From contig JBGVJZ010000041.1 in assembly GCA_045129695.1 (NCBI GenBank), positions 1 through 6,569 of the forward strand: a DNA stretch of 6,569 nt, in the 5' to 3' direction. Both the position numbers and the translations under genes were made by a program. Origin of the DNA: Eshraghiella sp045129695. GTDB taxonomy: Bacteria > Bacillota > Clostridia > Lachnospirales > Lachnospiraceae. This document shows, piece by piece, positions 1-5,293 of this stretch. The first letter of the stretch is position 1, and the number at the start of each line of letters is the position of its first letter. The notes below the pieces were generated by a model, which saw only the letters and a program-made list of their open reading frames with translations, was not told where the DNA came from and ran no database searches.

Positions 1-154
1 CATAAAGACTATGGCTTATTAAAGTGCGCCTAAAATCTGACTATACTTATTTTTTTCTTGAAATCTGTTTTTAGTACAATTTCTACTTATTTTTTGCCTT
101 AAGATTGCTAACTCATAGAGTGAGTTTCGCAAACGCCTAAATTAATATATAGTC
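1..154. other. AT-rich intergenic end of window, no gene seen
   Basis: No open frame with a convincing start and ribosome site is visible on either strand. The stretch contains two loosely similar units: AAATCTG at 33-39 and again at 61-67, each followed by TACTTATTTTTT (44-55 and 84-95). They may be a decayed duplication, but they are low-complexity and AT-rich. The only clear secondary structure is the hairpin at 105-132, listed separately. The next gene to the left lies outside the window, so I cannot say whether it is convergent or co-directional. Confidence 0.5.
105..132 (-). terminator. Weak 3'-end hairpin downstream of the GH18 gene
   Basis: TTGC (105-108) plus AACTCA (110-115) pair with TGAGTT (121-126) plus GCAA (129-132). 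This gives a 10-bp stem with a 1x2 internal loop and a 5-nt apical loop. It begins 22 nt past the stop codon of the hydrolase, where a terminator is expected. No U-tract follows it on the minus strand, so it is not a canonical intrinsic terminator. It may instead stabilise the 3' end, or form part of a terminator whose remainder I cannot identify. Confidence 0.3.
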
Positions 155-1942
155 TTACTTATTAATTACATCCCACACCGCTTCCTTTTCCATTCCAAGG
201 CTCCATGCTGCAATTCCCGCAAGATTGTTCTCTCTGACGACCTCCATCTTGGCAGCAATGGATTCCTCTTCTTCAAGCCATATACTGTAGTAAACTCCGT
301 CGACCTCACCCTTGGCAACATACTGCTGTACTTCAGAATCCCACTGCATATCAAGCCCCAGCTCATTAACCTTATCCATGGCCTTATCCATGGAATAGCT
401 CGTGGCATTTAATTCTGTTGTCCCATCATCATTCACATACTCTTCCCATAATCTTGTATAAAAAGGAAGTGCGTTAATTACCTTATCTGAAGGTACCTCT
501 TTAAGTGTATTCAGAATACCGTTTTCAACAAAATTAATTGATGCTACGGAACCGGCTTCTCCACCGCCTCTGTAATGTTCATCATATCCCATCACAATAA
601 TGTAATCCGCACATTCTCCCTGGGCAGTTCTGTTATAATGAAGATTATGTGACATAGGAACATAATTATCTATGGACAGAACAATCTGTCGCTCCCTGCA
701 TTTAATGGATAATTCCCTGATAAACTGTGTGTATCCGTCAGACGCAGCTGCGGAAATATGTTCAAAATCAATATTTATTCCATCAAATCCGAAATCATCA
801 GCCTCTTTGATTATATTATCTATAAGTCTTCGACGGTTATCAGCATTTAAAAACAATTCCGTAATAGAGAATCCTTCATTCTCCACAGACGCAAAATCAC
901 TTATAAGAGGCCAAATCTCCATACCAAGGCTATGTATATACTCCACATATTCTTCATCTGCCATAGAGGTAATCTCGCCTGTTTCACCGGCCACCTTATA
1001 CCATGTAGGCGATACCGTATTTACACCCTGCGTATTCTCAAGAAGTCCCGCAATATTAGCATTGGCATTTATATCATAAATTGCATGCCAGACCAACACT
1101 ATATCATAATCTTTTTTACATGTGGTATATTCCGGAGCATGAAAATCTGACTGAAATACTTTAATCCCAGAATCATCGTCTAAATCCTTCTGTCTGATAA
1201 AACCTTTCCTTCCATCAAGATTCGCCACACTGACCCATCCCTTTGAAGCTTCTTCATCAGTTCTATACCAATTGGTGTCACCAAATGCGTCACCTATGAT
1301 TGGAGCCTTAATTGATGCTTCTGTTCTTATTTTTGCATCCTTTACAAAATACAGCTCATCTATTTCCAATCCGTCAGAATATACATTCAGACGATTAGGG
1401 TTATCCTGTAATTCATAAGTAAAAGCAGCCTTATCTGTCAGAAAATCGACCGCAATATATATGGTCTCATTCTCCTCAACCGCTATTACATATTCCTCCT
1501 CATATTGATTACCGGATATATAGTATATATCTGAATTCAGTGGTATCTCATATATCTCTGTATCTGTTGTATATAAAACACTTTTCAGACTATCATCATA
1601 ATAAAATCTGTCAGTAAATTCATCTCTTACAAAATCACAGCTTAAATATGCAACACCTTCAATATAGGGTACAGTTCCCCAAATTTCACCATCATAAACA
1701 GTAATCAGCTGTTCATTATTTATTTCATAATAGCTATAAAGATTCACATATTCCTTACTTGGCGTATTTCGCTCAATAATAACCGCAGCAAGCACCAGAA
1801 TACCGGTTAATACAAGAATACCTGTAATTATAAAAGGAATAGGTGCCTTCTTCACATGACCGTTATTCTGATTATCTGCATAATACATATCGTAATCAAT
1901 ATCTTCTATTGTATCATCATCAAATTCTCTTTCGTTCTCCAC
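155..1942 (-). CDS. Membrane-anchored glycoside hydrolase family 18 protein with Cu-amine-oxidase-N-like and SH3-like domains
   Basis: Probable cell-surface glycosidase acting on GlcNAc-containing polymer such as peptidoglycan; the substrate is inferred from the family. With the GTG start at 1942 it has 595 residues. The order is an acidic cytosolic tail (1-34), one transmembrane helix (about 36-56, IPFIITGILVLTGILVL), an amine-oxidase-N-like region (about 90-190), a bacterial SH3-like domain (about 197-255) and a GH18 barrel (about 279-595). The GH18 signature is DGINIDFE at 387-394, with Glu394 as the expected acid catalyst. Asn390 replaces the usual first Asp of DxDxE, as in spore-cortex lysins of the YaaH/SleL type. 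VMGYDEHY and a C-terminal AAWSLG motif also fit that branch. An open frame extends to a TTG at 2002, but that codon lies in the upstream terminator's U-run and lacks a ribosome site. GGAG at 1954-1951 lies 8 nt before GTG 1942 and 5 nt before TTG 1945. An ATG at 1888 has no ribosome site. No secretion signal cleavage is expected, so topology is type II (N-terminus inside). Confidence 0.88.
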   Translation of the reverse strand: MENEREFDDDTIEDIDYDMYYADNQNNGHVKKAPIPFIITGILVLTGILVLAAVIIERNTPSKEYVNLYSYYEINNEQLITVYDGEIWGTVPYIEGVAYLSCDFVRDEFTDRFYYDDSLKSVLYTTDTEIYEIPLNSDIYYISGNQYEEEYVIAVEENETIYIAVDFLTDKAAFTYELQDNPNRLNVYSDGLEIDELYFVKDAKIRTEASIKAPIIGDAFGDTNWYRTDEEASKGWVSVANLDGRKGFIRQKDLDDDSGIKVFQSDFHAPEYTTCKKDYDIVLVWHAIYDINANANIAGLLENTQGVNTVSPTWYKVAGETGEITSMADEEYVEYIHSLGMEIWPLISDFASVENEGFSITELFLNADNRRRLIDNIIKEADDFGFDGINIDFEHISAAASDGYTQFIRELSIKCRERQIVLSIDNYVPMSHNLHYNRTAQGECADYIIVMGYDEHYRGGGEAGSVASINFVENGILNTLKEVPSDKVINALPFYTRLWEEYVNDDGTTELNATSYSMDKAMDKVNELGLDMQWDSEVQQYVAKGEVDGVYYSIWLEEEESIAAKMEVVRENNLAGIAAWSLGMEKEAVWDVINK

Positions 1943-1969
1943 CAAGGTCACTCCACTGTCGTTTTTGAT

Positions 1970-1999
1970 ATTATAAAATACTCCTTGTACTTCACGCAA
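1970..1999 (-). promoter_or_regulatory. Predicted sigma-A promoter of the GH18 gene
   Basis: On the minus strand a perfect TATAAT lies at 1975-1970, with TTGCGT at 1999-1994 as a weak -35 (18-nt spacer). The expected start point is near 1963, about 20 nt before the GTG start and just ahead of the GGAG at 1954-1951. The promoter sits right after the preceding terminator, so the hydrolase is probably its own transcription unit. An AAGGAG at 1986-1981 looks like a ribosome site but has no start codon at usable distance; it falls inside the promoter spacer. Confidence 0.5.
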
Positions 2000-2000
2000 C

Positions 2001-2036
2001 AAAACCGACGCTTATTTTCAATAAACGCCGGTTTTT
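2001..2036 (-). terminator. Intrinsic terminator of the kinase/ATPase/small-protein operon
   Basis: Arms 2035-2020 and 2016-2001 form a 16-bp stem with a 3-nt loop. Read on the minus strand, the two non-Watson-Crick positions become G.U pairs, so the stem is unbroken. On the plus strand the same positions are A.C mismatches. The stem ends in UUUU and is flanked by an A-run on its 5' side. It begins 23 nt past the stop of the 70-residue gene. Orientation and position both indicate termination of leftward transcription. Confidence 0.8.
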
Positions 2037-2058
2037 GCATAAAATTGGAACTTATCTC

Positions 2059-2271
2059 TTATTTTATTTTAATTTTGTCAAAATTAATTTCGACAATTTT
2101 CTCTCCCTGAAAAACATAATTGCGCATATATGTGCAACTATCATCTGAAAGCAGCAAATCAACAAGCCCTTCCTTAGATTCAATTGGCAAACCGCCTACA
2201 GAAAATTTAACTCCCTGCTTTTCAAATTCAACCAATTCATTACTTAATTCTGTCTTTCTTAATTCTTCCAT
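2059..2271 (-). CDS. Small protein of unknown function (70 aa)
   Basis: I do not recognise the family. The start is the ATG at 2271, because AGGAG precedes it by exactly 7 nt; the open frame extends upstream to 2343 but has no ribosome site there. The protein is soluble with no membrane segment. It has a charged N-terminal half (MEELRKTELSNELVEFEKQG), a glycine turn (VGGLP), an LVDLLLSDDS stretch, and a basic/hydrophobic tail ending VEINFDKIKIK. The single cysteine is in DDSCTY. It begins 74 nt after the ATPase stop, with no terminator or convincing promoter between, so it is probably the last gene of the kinase operon. The terminator at 2035-2001 follows it. It could be a regulator or partner of the upstream proteins, or an unrelated passenger. 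Confidence 0.7.
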   Translation of the reverse strand: MEELRKTELSNELVEFEKQGVKFSVGGLPIESKEGLVDLLLSDDSCTYMRNYVFQGEKIVEINFDKIKIK

Positions 2272-2345
2272 ATTATTTCTCCTAATGCAGTACATAATTA
2301 TGATAAAGAAGGTCCGGTTATGTGATATACAGACTAATTCCACGA

Positions 2346-2960
2346 TTATAGTAATCGTTCTGCCAGATATTGAAAAAATTTTAAGCTTCTGTCACTTAAG
2401 CAAAAAGGATCCGGTTCATATGGAATAATTAATATGTTAATATCAAACTCCTTTTTAATATATTTTATTCCCTCCATGACCGGTGAGCCTGTCAGGAAAA
2501 TCCAATGACGGAAGGATTTTTCCTGTCCGTTTTTTATGATAAACTGTATCACAAGATGAATTTTCCACCACGACAAACTGCCTATTACAATTTTTTCAGG
2601 ACACATTAGAAAAGAACTTTTATTTGTATCATAATTACACCCATAGTCAATTATTACATAATCAAAGCCCATTGATATAATCTCTGTCAGCTCGTAATCA
2701 TCGGACTTTTTATAGATTGAAATATATTTTGATATTTTATTTATTTTACTATTAGTAAAGTTATCCAGTATAATAACAGCCTGCCCAAAACAGCCCGACT
2801 CATTCTGCTCTACAACAGCAACCCTATGGCCTTTGACAACACCCATAAATACCGCCAGCATAAAGCAGAAGTGTGTGGTTCCTGCTCCATGTCCCGTACC
2901 TATTACTCCAATTATACTATTTGTGTGATTTTTAATATTATATGGCTTATACAAATACAC
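2346..2960 (-). CDS. ParA/MinD-like P-loop protein with deviant, lysine-less Walker A
   Basis: The 204-residue cytosolic protein has a SIMIBI (ParA/MinD) type layout. A beta strand leads into the P-loop-like GTGHGAGTTH at 21-30. VAVVEQNESGCFGQ at 48-60 sits where ParA proteins have the strand after helix 1. A Walker-B-like FDYVIIDYG lies at 99-107, with Asp105. A further strand and loop, IVIGSLSWWK, lie at about 124-133. Aligned to the MinD motif SGKGGVGKTT, both lysines are missing (Gly and Thr instead), and the last position is His. The start is GTG at 2960, 3 nt after GGGAG; TTG at 2954 is the alternative with better spacing. The first ATG lies after the P-loop and cannot be the start. It begins 12 nt after the kinase stop codon, so translation is probably coupled. 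It is a paralogue of the kinase's C-terminal domain. It could bind nucleotide in an unusual way or be a non-hydrolysing partner; its role is unknown. Confidence 0.75.
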   Translation of the reverse strand: MYLYKPYNIKNHTNSIIGVIGTGHGAGTTHFCFMLAVFMGVVKGHRVAVVEQNESGCFGQAVIILDNFTNSKINKISKYISIYKKSDDYELTEIISMGFDYVIIDYGCNYDTNKSSFLMCPEKIVIGSLSWWKIHLVIQFIIKNGQEKSFRHWIFLTGSPVMEGIKYIKKEFDINILIIPYEPDPFCLSDRSLKFFQYLAERLL

Positions 2961-2972
2961 TTTCTCCCAATG

Positions 2973-4256
2973 CTATTTAATAATTCCCGGAAAGTAGCCC
3001 ATTCGCACCGGATTAATAAACCTTTTATCCCTTATAATACGCTTATAAGACCTGACATCCGTCAGATTCAGTACCGTAAATAATTTATTGTGTTTAAAAA
3101 CATCCTCATAATATGGATCTGTATACAACTCATAAAGCTTATTAAGCTCATAAGTCCTGCCGTTTGTCACAATGCAGACTACATCACAATTAATTACTTC
3201 ATCAATATCAGCTTCTGACAAAACGCCATAATCAAAGATTTTTCTCTCTGTATATGGACCGTCTTCCATATTTACGCATCCGTAATATTGAGGAACAATC
3301 CGCTGATTATCCAATTTAAACACGCCACTGTTAAATCTTACCCTGTTGCTTTGATATATAAGCTGCTGAAAATGCCCACTGTCATTTTTTTCGTAGACAA
3401 TTGAGTCCTTCCCTTGCTTGCGCAGATACTCTCCTGCCATCAGGGCGCAATGAGTAACTCCACAGCGGTGATATGCTCCAACAAAACAGATACTTAAGGA
3501 TACATTATCTGATTTAGGTTTTTTCTTTAATATTTTGTTAAGACGTATGGTTAGCTCCTTAATATTTCTTATCCGCTCTTCCTTGGAATGTAAAATACAG
3601 GCACTCACTATACTTCTGTATTCCTTCGATGGAATCCGGCTGATTGTATCCACATTCTTACTATGAGTAACCAGCATAAGCATTACAACTCCAATTGAAT
3701 ATATATCTCCGGCAGCCTCCATTGAGCTGTGTGTATATAGTTCCGGTGGTGCATAGCCTCTGGTTCCAATATTAAGATTAACCATCTCTTCCGTCATTCT
3801 TGCATTTCCATAATCAATTAAATAAATTCTGCCTTTACTGTACAAAATATTTTCAGGCTTAATATCTGCATGAAAAATATTATTATCATGTAAATATCCC
3901 ACCACATCGCAAATTTGCAAAACCAGCTGAATTATTCTTCTTAAGGAAATTCGTTTATGAGTTGATATTAATGAATTAAGTGACATTCCTTCCACATATT
4001 CCTCGATAATACATACGCAATCCTCATTCTCTTCTATATCGTATATTATTGGAATGGCAGGATGTCTGAGATTCTTAAGAACATTGGCTTCTCTGATAGC
4101 TATACCATAAGAATCCAAATGTCTGTTGATGCATTTTACTGCACGAAAAACTTTAAGATTAATATGCTCTGCGAGATATACTTCACTATAAGCACCCTGT
4201 CCGAGAAGGGTAATAATGCGATATCTGTTACATACTATTTCACCTTTTTGAAACAA
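2973..4256 (-). CDS. Ser/Thr protein kinase fused to a C-terminal ParA/MinD-like domain
   Basis: A cytosolic Hanks-type kinase of 427 residues from the TTG at 4256. In that numbering, the glycine loop GQGAYSEV is at 19-26, the ATP lysine is Lys41 (AVK) and the helix-C glutamate is Glu56. The catalytic loop HADIKPEN is at 129-136 with Asp131, DYG (for DFG) at 148-150, GTRGYAPPE at 164-172 and DIYSIG at 184-189. All core catalytic residues are present, so it should be active. HAD instead of HRD makes it a non-RD kinase. After a basic linker (KKKPKSDN) comes a second domain (about 253-427) with GAYHRCGVTH, IVYEKNDSGHF and IFDYG, matching the next gene's protein. There is no transmembrane helix or PASTA repeat, unlike PrkC/Stk1. 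The start is set by GGAGG at 4268-4264: 7 nt to TTG 4256, 4 nt to GTG 4259, 1 nt to TTG 4262. The first ATG is inside the kinase fold. It is the first gene of a three-gene operon, divergent from mecA. Confidence 0.87.
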   Translation of the reverse strand: MFQKGEIVCNRYRIITLLGQGAYSEVYLAEHINLKVFRAVKCINRHLDSYGIAIREANVLKNLRHPAIPIIYDIEENEDCVCIIEEYVEGMSLNSLISTHKRISLRRIIQLVLQICDVVGYLHDNNIFHADIKPENILYSKGRIYLIDYGNARMTEEMVNLNIGTRGYAPPELYTHSSMEAAGDIYSIGVVMLMLVTHSKNVDTISRIPSKEYRSIVSACILHSKEERIRNIKELTIRLNKILKKKPKSDNVSLSICFVGAYHRCGVTHCALMAGEYLRKQGKDSIVYEKNDSGHFQQLIYQSNRVRFNSGVFKLDNQRIVPQYYGCVNMEDGPYTERKIFDYGVLSEADIDEVINCDVVCIVTNGRTYELNKLYELYTDPYYEDVFKHNKLFTVLNLTDVRSYKRIIRDKRFINPVRMGYFPGIIK

Positions 4257-4277
4257 CACCAATCCTCCCGGTGCTTA
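4257..4277 (-). promoter_or_regulatory. Ribosome binding site that decides the kinase start
   Basis: On the minus strand GGGAGG (4269-4264) is the only good Shine-Dalgarno match ahead of the kinase. It is flanked by AGCACC and GGTGTT, which can pair in a 6-bp stem with one G.U, placing the ribosome site in a 9-nt loop. Three in-frame non-ATG starts follow: TTG 4262, GTG 4259 and TTG 4256. Only the last has standard spacing. Confidence 0.55.
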
Positions 4278-4302
4278 AATCAAAAATGTATCCTGTATTC
4301 TG

Positions 4303-4331
4303 ATAATAATTAATCTCTTAAAATAATTCAA
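4303..4331 (-). promoter_or_regulatory. Predicted sigma-A promoter of the kinase operon
   Basis: TTGAAT at 4331-4326 and TATTAT at 4308-4303 on the minus strand are separated by exactly 17 nt. They match the consensus at 4 of 6 and 5 of 6 positions. The predicted start near 4296 gives a leader of about 40 nt before the kinase start. The intergenic region is shared with the divergent mecA promoter, which lies about 60 nt further right. Confidence 0.5.
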
Positions 4332-4392
4332 GCATTTTTATGCAATTTATAAATTTTTAACAATTCTTCCATCAAAATTTAATTATCAATAT

Positions 4393-4421
4393 TTGCATTA
4401 CTAATTTCTATGCTGTATACT
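4393..4421 (+). promoter_or_regulatory. Predicted sigma-A promoter of mecA
   Basis: TTGCAT (4393-4398) and TATACT (4416-4421) are separated by exactly 17 nt. The predicted transcription start is near 4428, giving a 5' leader of about 40 nt before the mecA start at 4469. The site points away from the kinase operon promoter. Confidence 0.55.
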
Positions 4422-4426
4422 AATAA

Positions 4427-4441
4427 TAACTCTATGAGTTA
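4427..4441. promoter_or_regulatory. 15-bp palindrome at the predicted mecA start point
   Basis: TAACTC-TAT-GAGTTA is a perfect inverted repeat with 6-bp arms and a 3-bp centre. It begins 5 nt after the mecA -10 element and so covers the predicted transcription start. Position and symmetry fit an operator for a dimeric repressor. The arms are short, and no regulator that would bind it is recognised in this window. It does not resemble the CtsR heptad repeat that often controls Clp systems. Confidence 0.3.
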
Positions 4442-4468
4442 AATTTATTACAGATGGGATGTGATTTT

Positions 4469-5236
4469 ATGAAAATTGAAAAAATTAGCGATAATCAGAT
4501 TCGATGCACCCTTAACCGCTCTGACCTGATTTCCAGAGAAATTAAGATCAGTGAACTTGCGTATGGCACTGAAAAAGCTAAAACACTTTTTCATGACATG
4601 ATTGAACAGGCGTCCCACCAATTTGGGTTTGAAGCAGAAGAGGTTCCTCTTATGATTGAGGCCATTCCCGTTTCTCCTGATTGTATTGTTCTAATCATTA
4701 CTAAGGTTGAGGATCCCGAGGAACTGGATACCAGATTTTCCCGTTTTGCTCCGGCGGAAGATGACATAGATGCTGATTTTGCAGAAGAGATTGACGATTT
4801 ATTTGATGCCTTTTCTACAAAAGAAGGAGGTGGAGATACTCTTCCTCCCCCTGACAGTGGTACTTTTGTTCCTATTTCAGAAACCTTATCAGGTACATCT
4901 GCCAATTCCGTAGATACAGCAACCATTGAACAGGAATTATCTGAAATAACCCGCCTGTATTCCTTTAAGACATGGGATTTGGCTGCGGGTGCCGCAAGAG
5001 AAATAGGCAGCTCCTTTCAAGGCAGCAGTTCCTTTCACAAGCATACGGATACAGGAATATATTACCTCACTTTAACCACCAAGGTTGACAAGGATAATGA
5101 TTTTTATCACGCCTGCAATATATGCTCAGAATTCGGAACTATGGAACAGCTTTCATCAGGAATACACGGATTTCTTTCAGAGCATTGCAACACAATCATA
5201 AGTAACAACGCAATAGATATTTTAACTAAATATTAA
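4469..5236 (+). CDS. mecA: MecA adaptor protein (ClpC substrate adaptor)
   Basis: A cytosolic adaptor that, in the characterised family, binds substrates through its N-terminal domain and activates and loads the ClpC unfoldase through its C-terminal domain. The 255 residues show the expected parts. The conserved N-terminal domain (about 1-85) runs from MKIEKISDNQIRCTL through LAYGTEKAK, FGFEAEEVPLMIEAIP and the VLIITKVEDPEELDTRFSRF motif. An acidic, Pro/Ser/Thr-rich linker spans about 92-157. The C-terminal domain (about 158-255) has LYSFKTWD, YYLTL and LSEHC motifs. It is longer than B. subtilis MecA (about 218 residues), mostly in the linker. An ATG at 4454 is also in frame, but family starts are MKIE and the GATGTGAT at 4458-4465 (close to GAGGTGAT) lies 3 nt before the ATG at 4469. 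It has its own promoter and terminator, and no competence gene is present, so general proteolysis is the likely role. Confidence 0.95.
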   Translation: MKIEKISDNQIRCTLNRSDLISREIKISELAYGTEKAKTLFHDMIEQASHQFGFEAEEVPLMIEAIPVSPDCIVLIITKVEDPEELDTRFSRFAPAEDDIDADFAEEIDDLFDAFSTKEGGGDTLPPPDSGTFVPISETLSGTSANSVDTATIEQELSEITRLYSFKTWDLAAGAAREIGSSFQGSSSFHKHTDTGIYYLTLTTKVDKDNDFYHACNICSEFGTMEQLSSGIHGFLSEHCNTIISNNAIDILTKY

Positions 5237-5241
5237 TTTTT

Positions 5242-5276
5242 CCATCCGGTTTATTTCGTGATAACCGGATGGTTTT
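5242..5276 (+). terminator. Intrinsic terminator after mecA
   Basis: CCATCCGGTT (5242-5251) and AACCGGATGG (5263-5272) form a perfect 10-bp stem with an 11-nt loop, followed by TTTT (5273-5276). It starts 5 nt after the mecA stop codon. The T-run is only four long, so some read-through into tex is likely. Confidence 0.8.
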
Positions 5277-5293
5277 ATGAAAGGACATAAAAA

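Noticed and set aside
33..95. Repeated AAATCTG and TACTTATTTTTT as a possible repeat array
   Set aside because: Only two units with unequal spacing in AT-rich sequence; not enough for a CRISPR, iteron or other array.
672..1150. Open frames on the plus strand inside the hydrolase gene
   Set aside because: They lie antisense to conserved GH18 coding sequence, have no ribosome site and their translations resemble no protein.
2293..2302. CATAATTATG palindrome before the 70-residue gene
   Set aside because: A 10-nt AT-rich palindrome is expected by chance, and no promoter elements accompany it.
1856..3083. Plus-strand open frames across the small gene and the ParA-like gene
   Set aside because: They are hydrophobic or low-complexity shadows of AT-rich minus-strand genes, with no start signals.
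4332..4345. GCAT-TTTT-ATGC hairpin in the divergent intergenic region
   Set aside because: The 4-bp stem is too short to support a terminator or riboswitch call, and it lies upstream of both predicted promoters.
4393..4468. CtsR-type operator upstream of mecA
   Set aside because: No GGTCAAA-like direct repeat is present near the promoter.
4591..4926. 111-codon open frame antisense to mecA
   Set aside because: It mirrors the conserved N-terminal domain and linker of MecA; the Ser-rich translation is an artefact of the complement.
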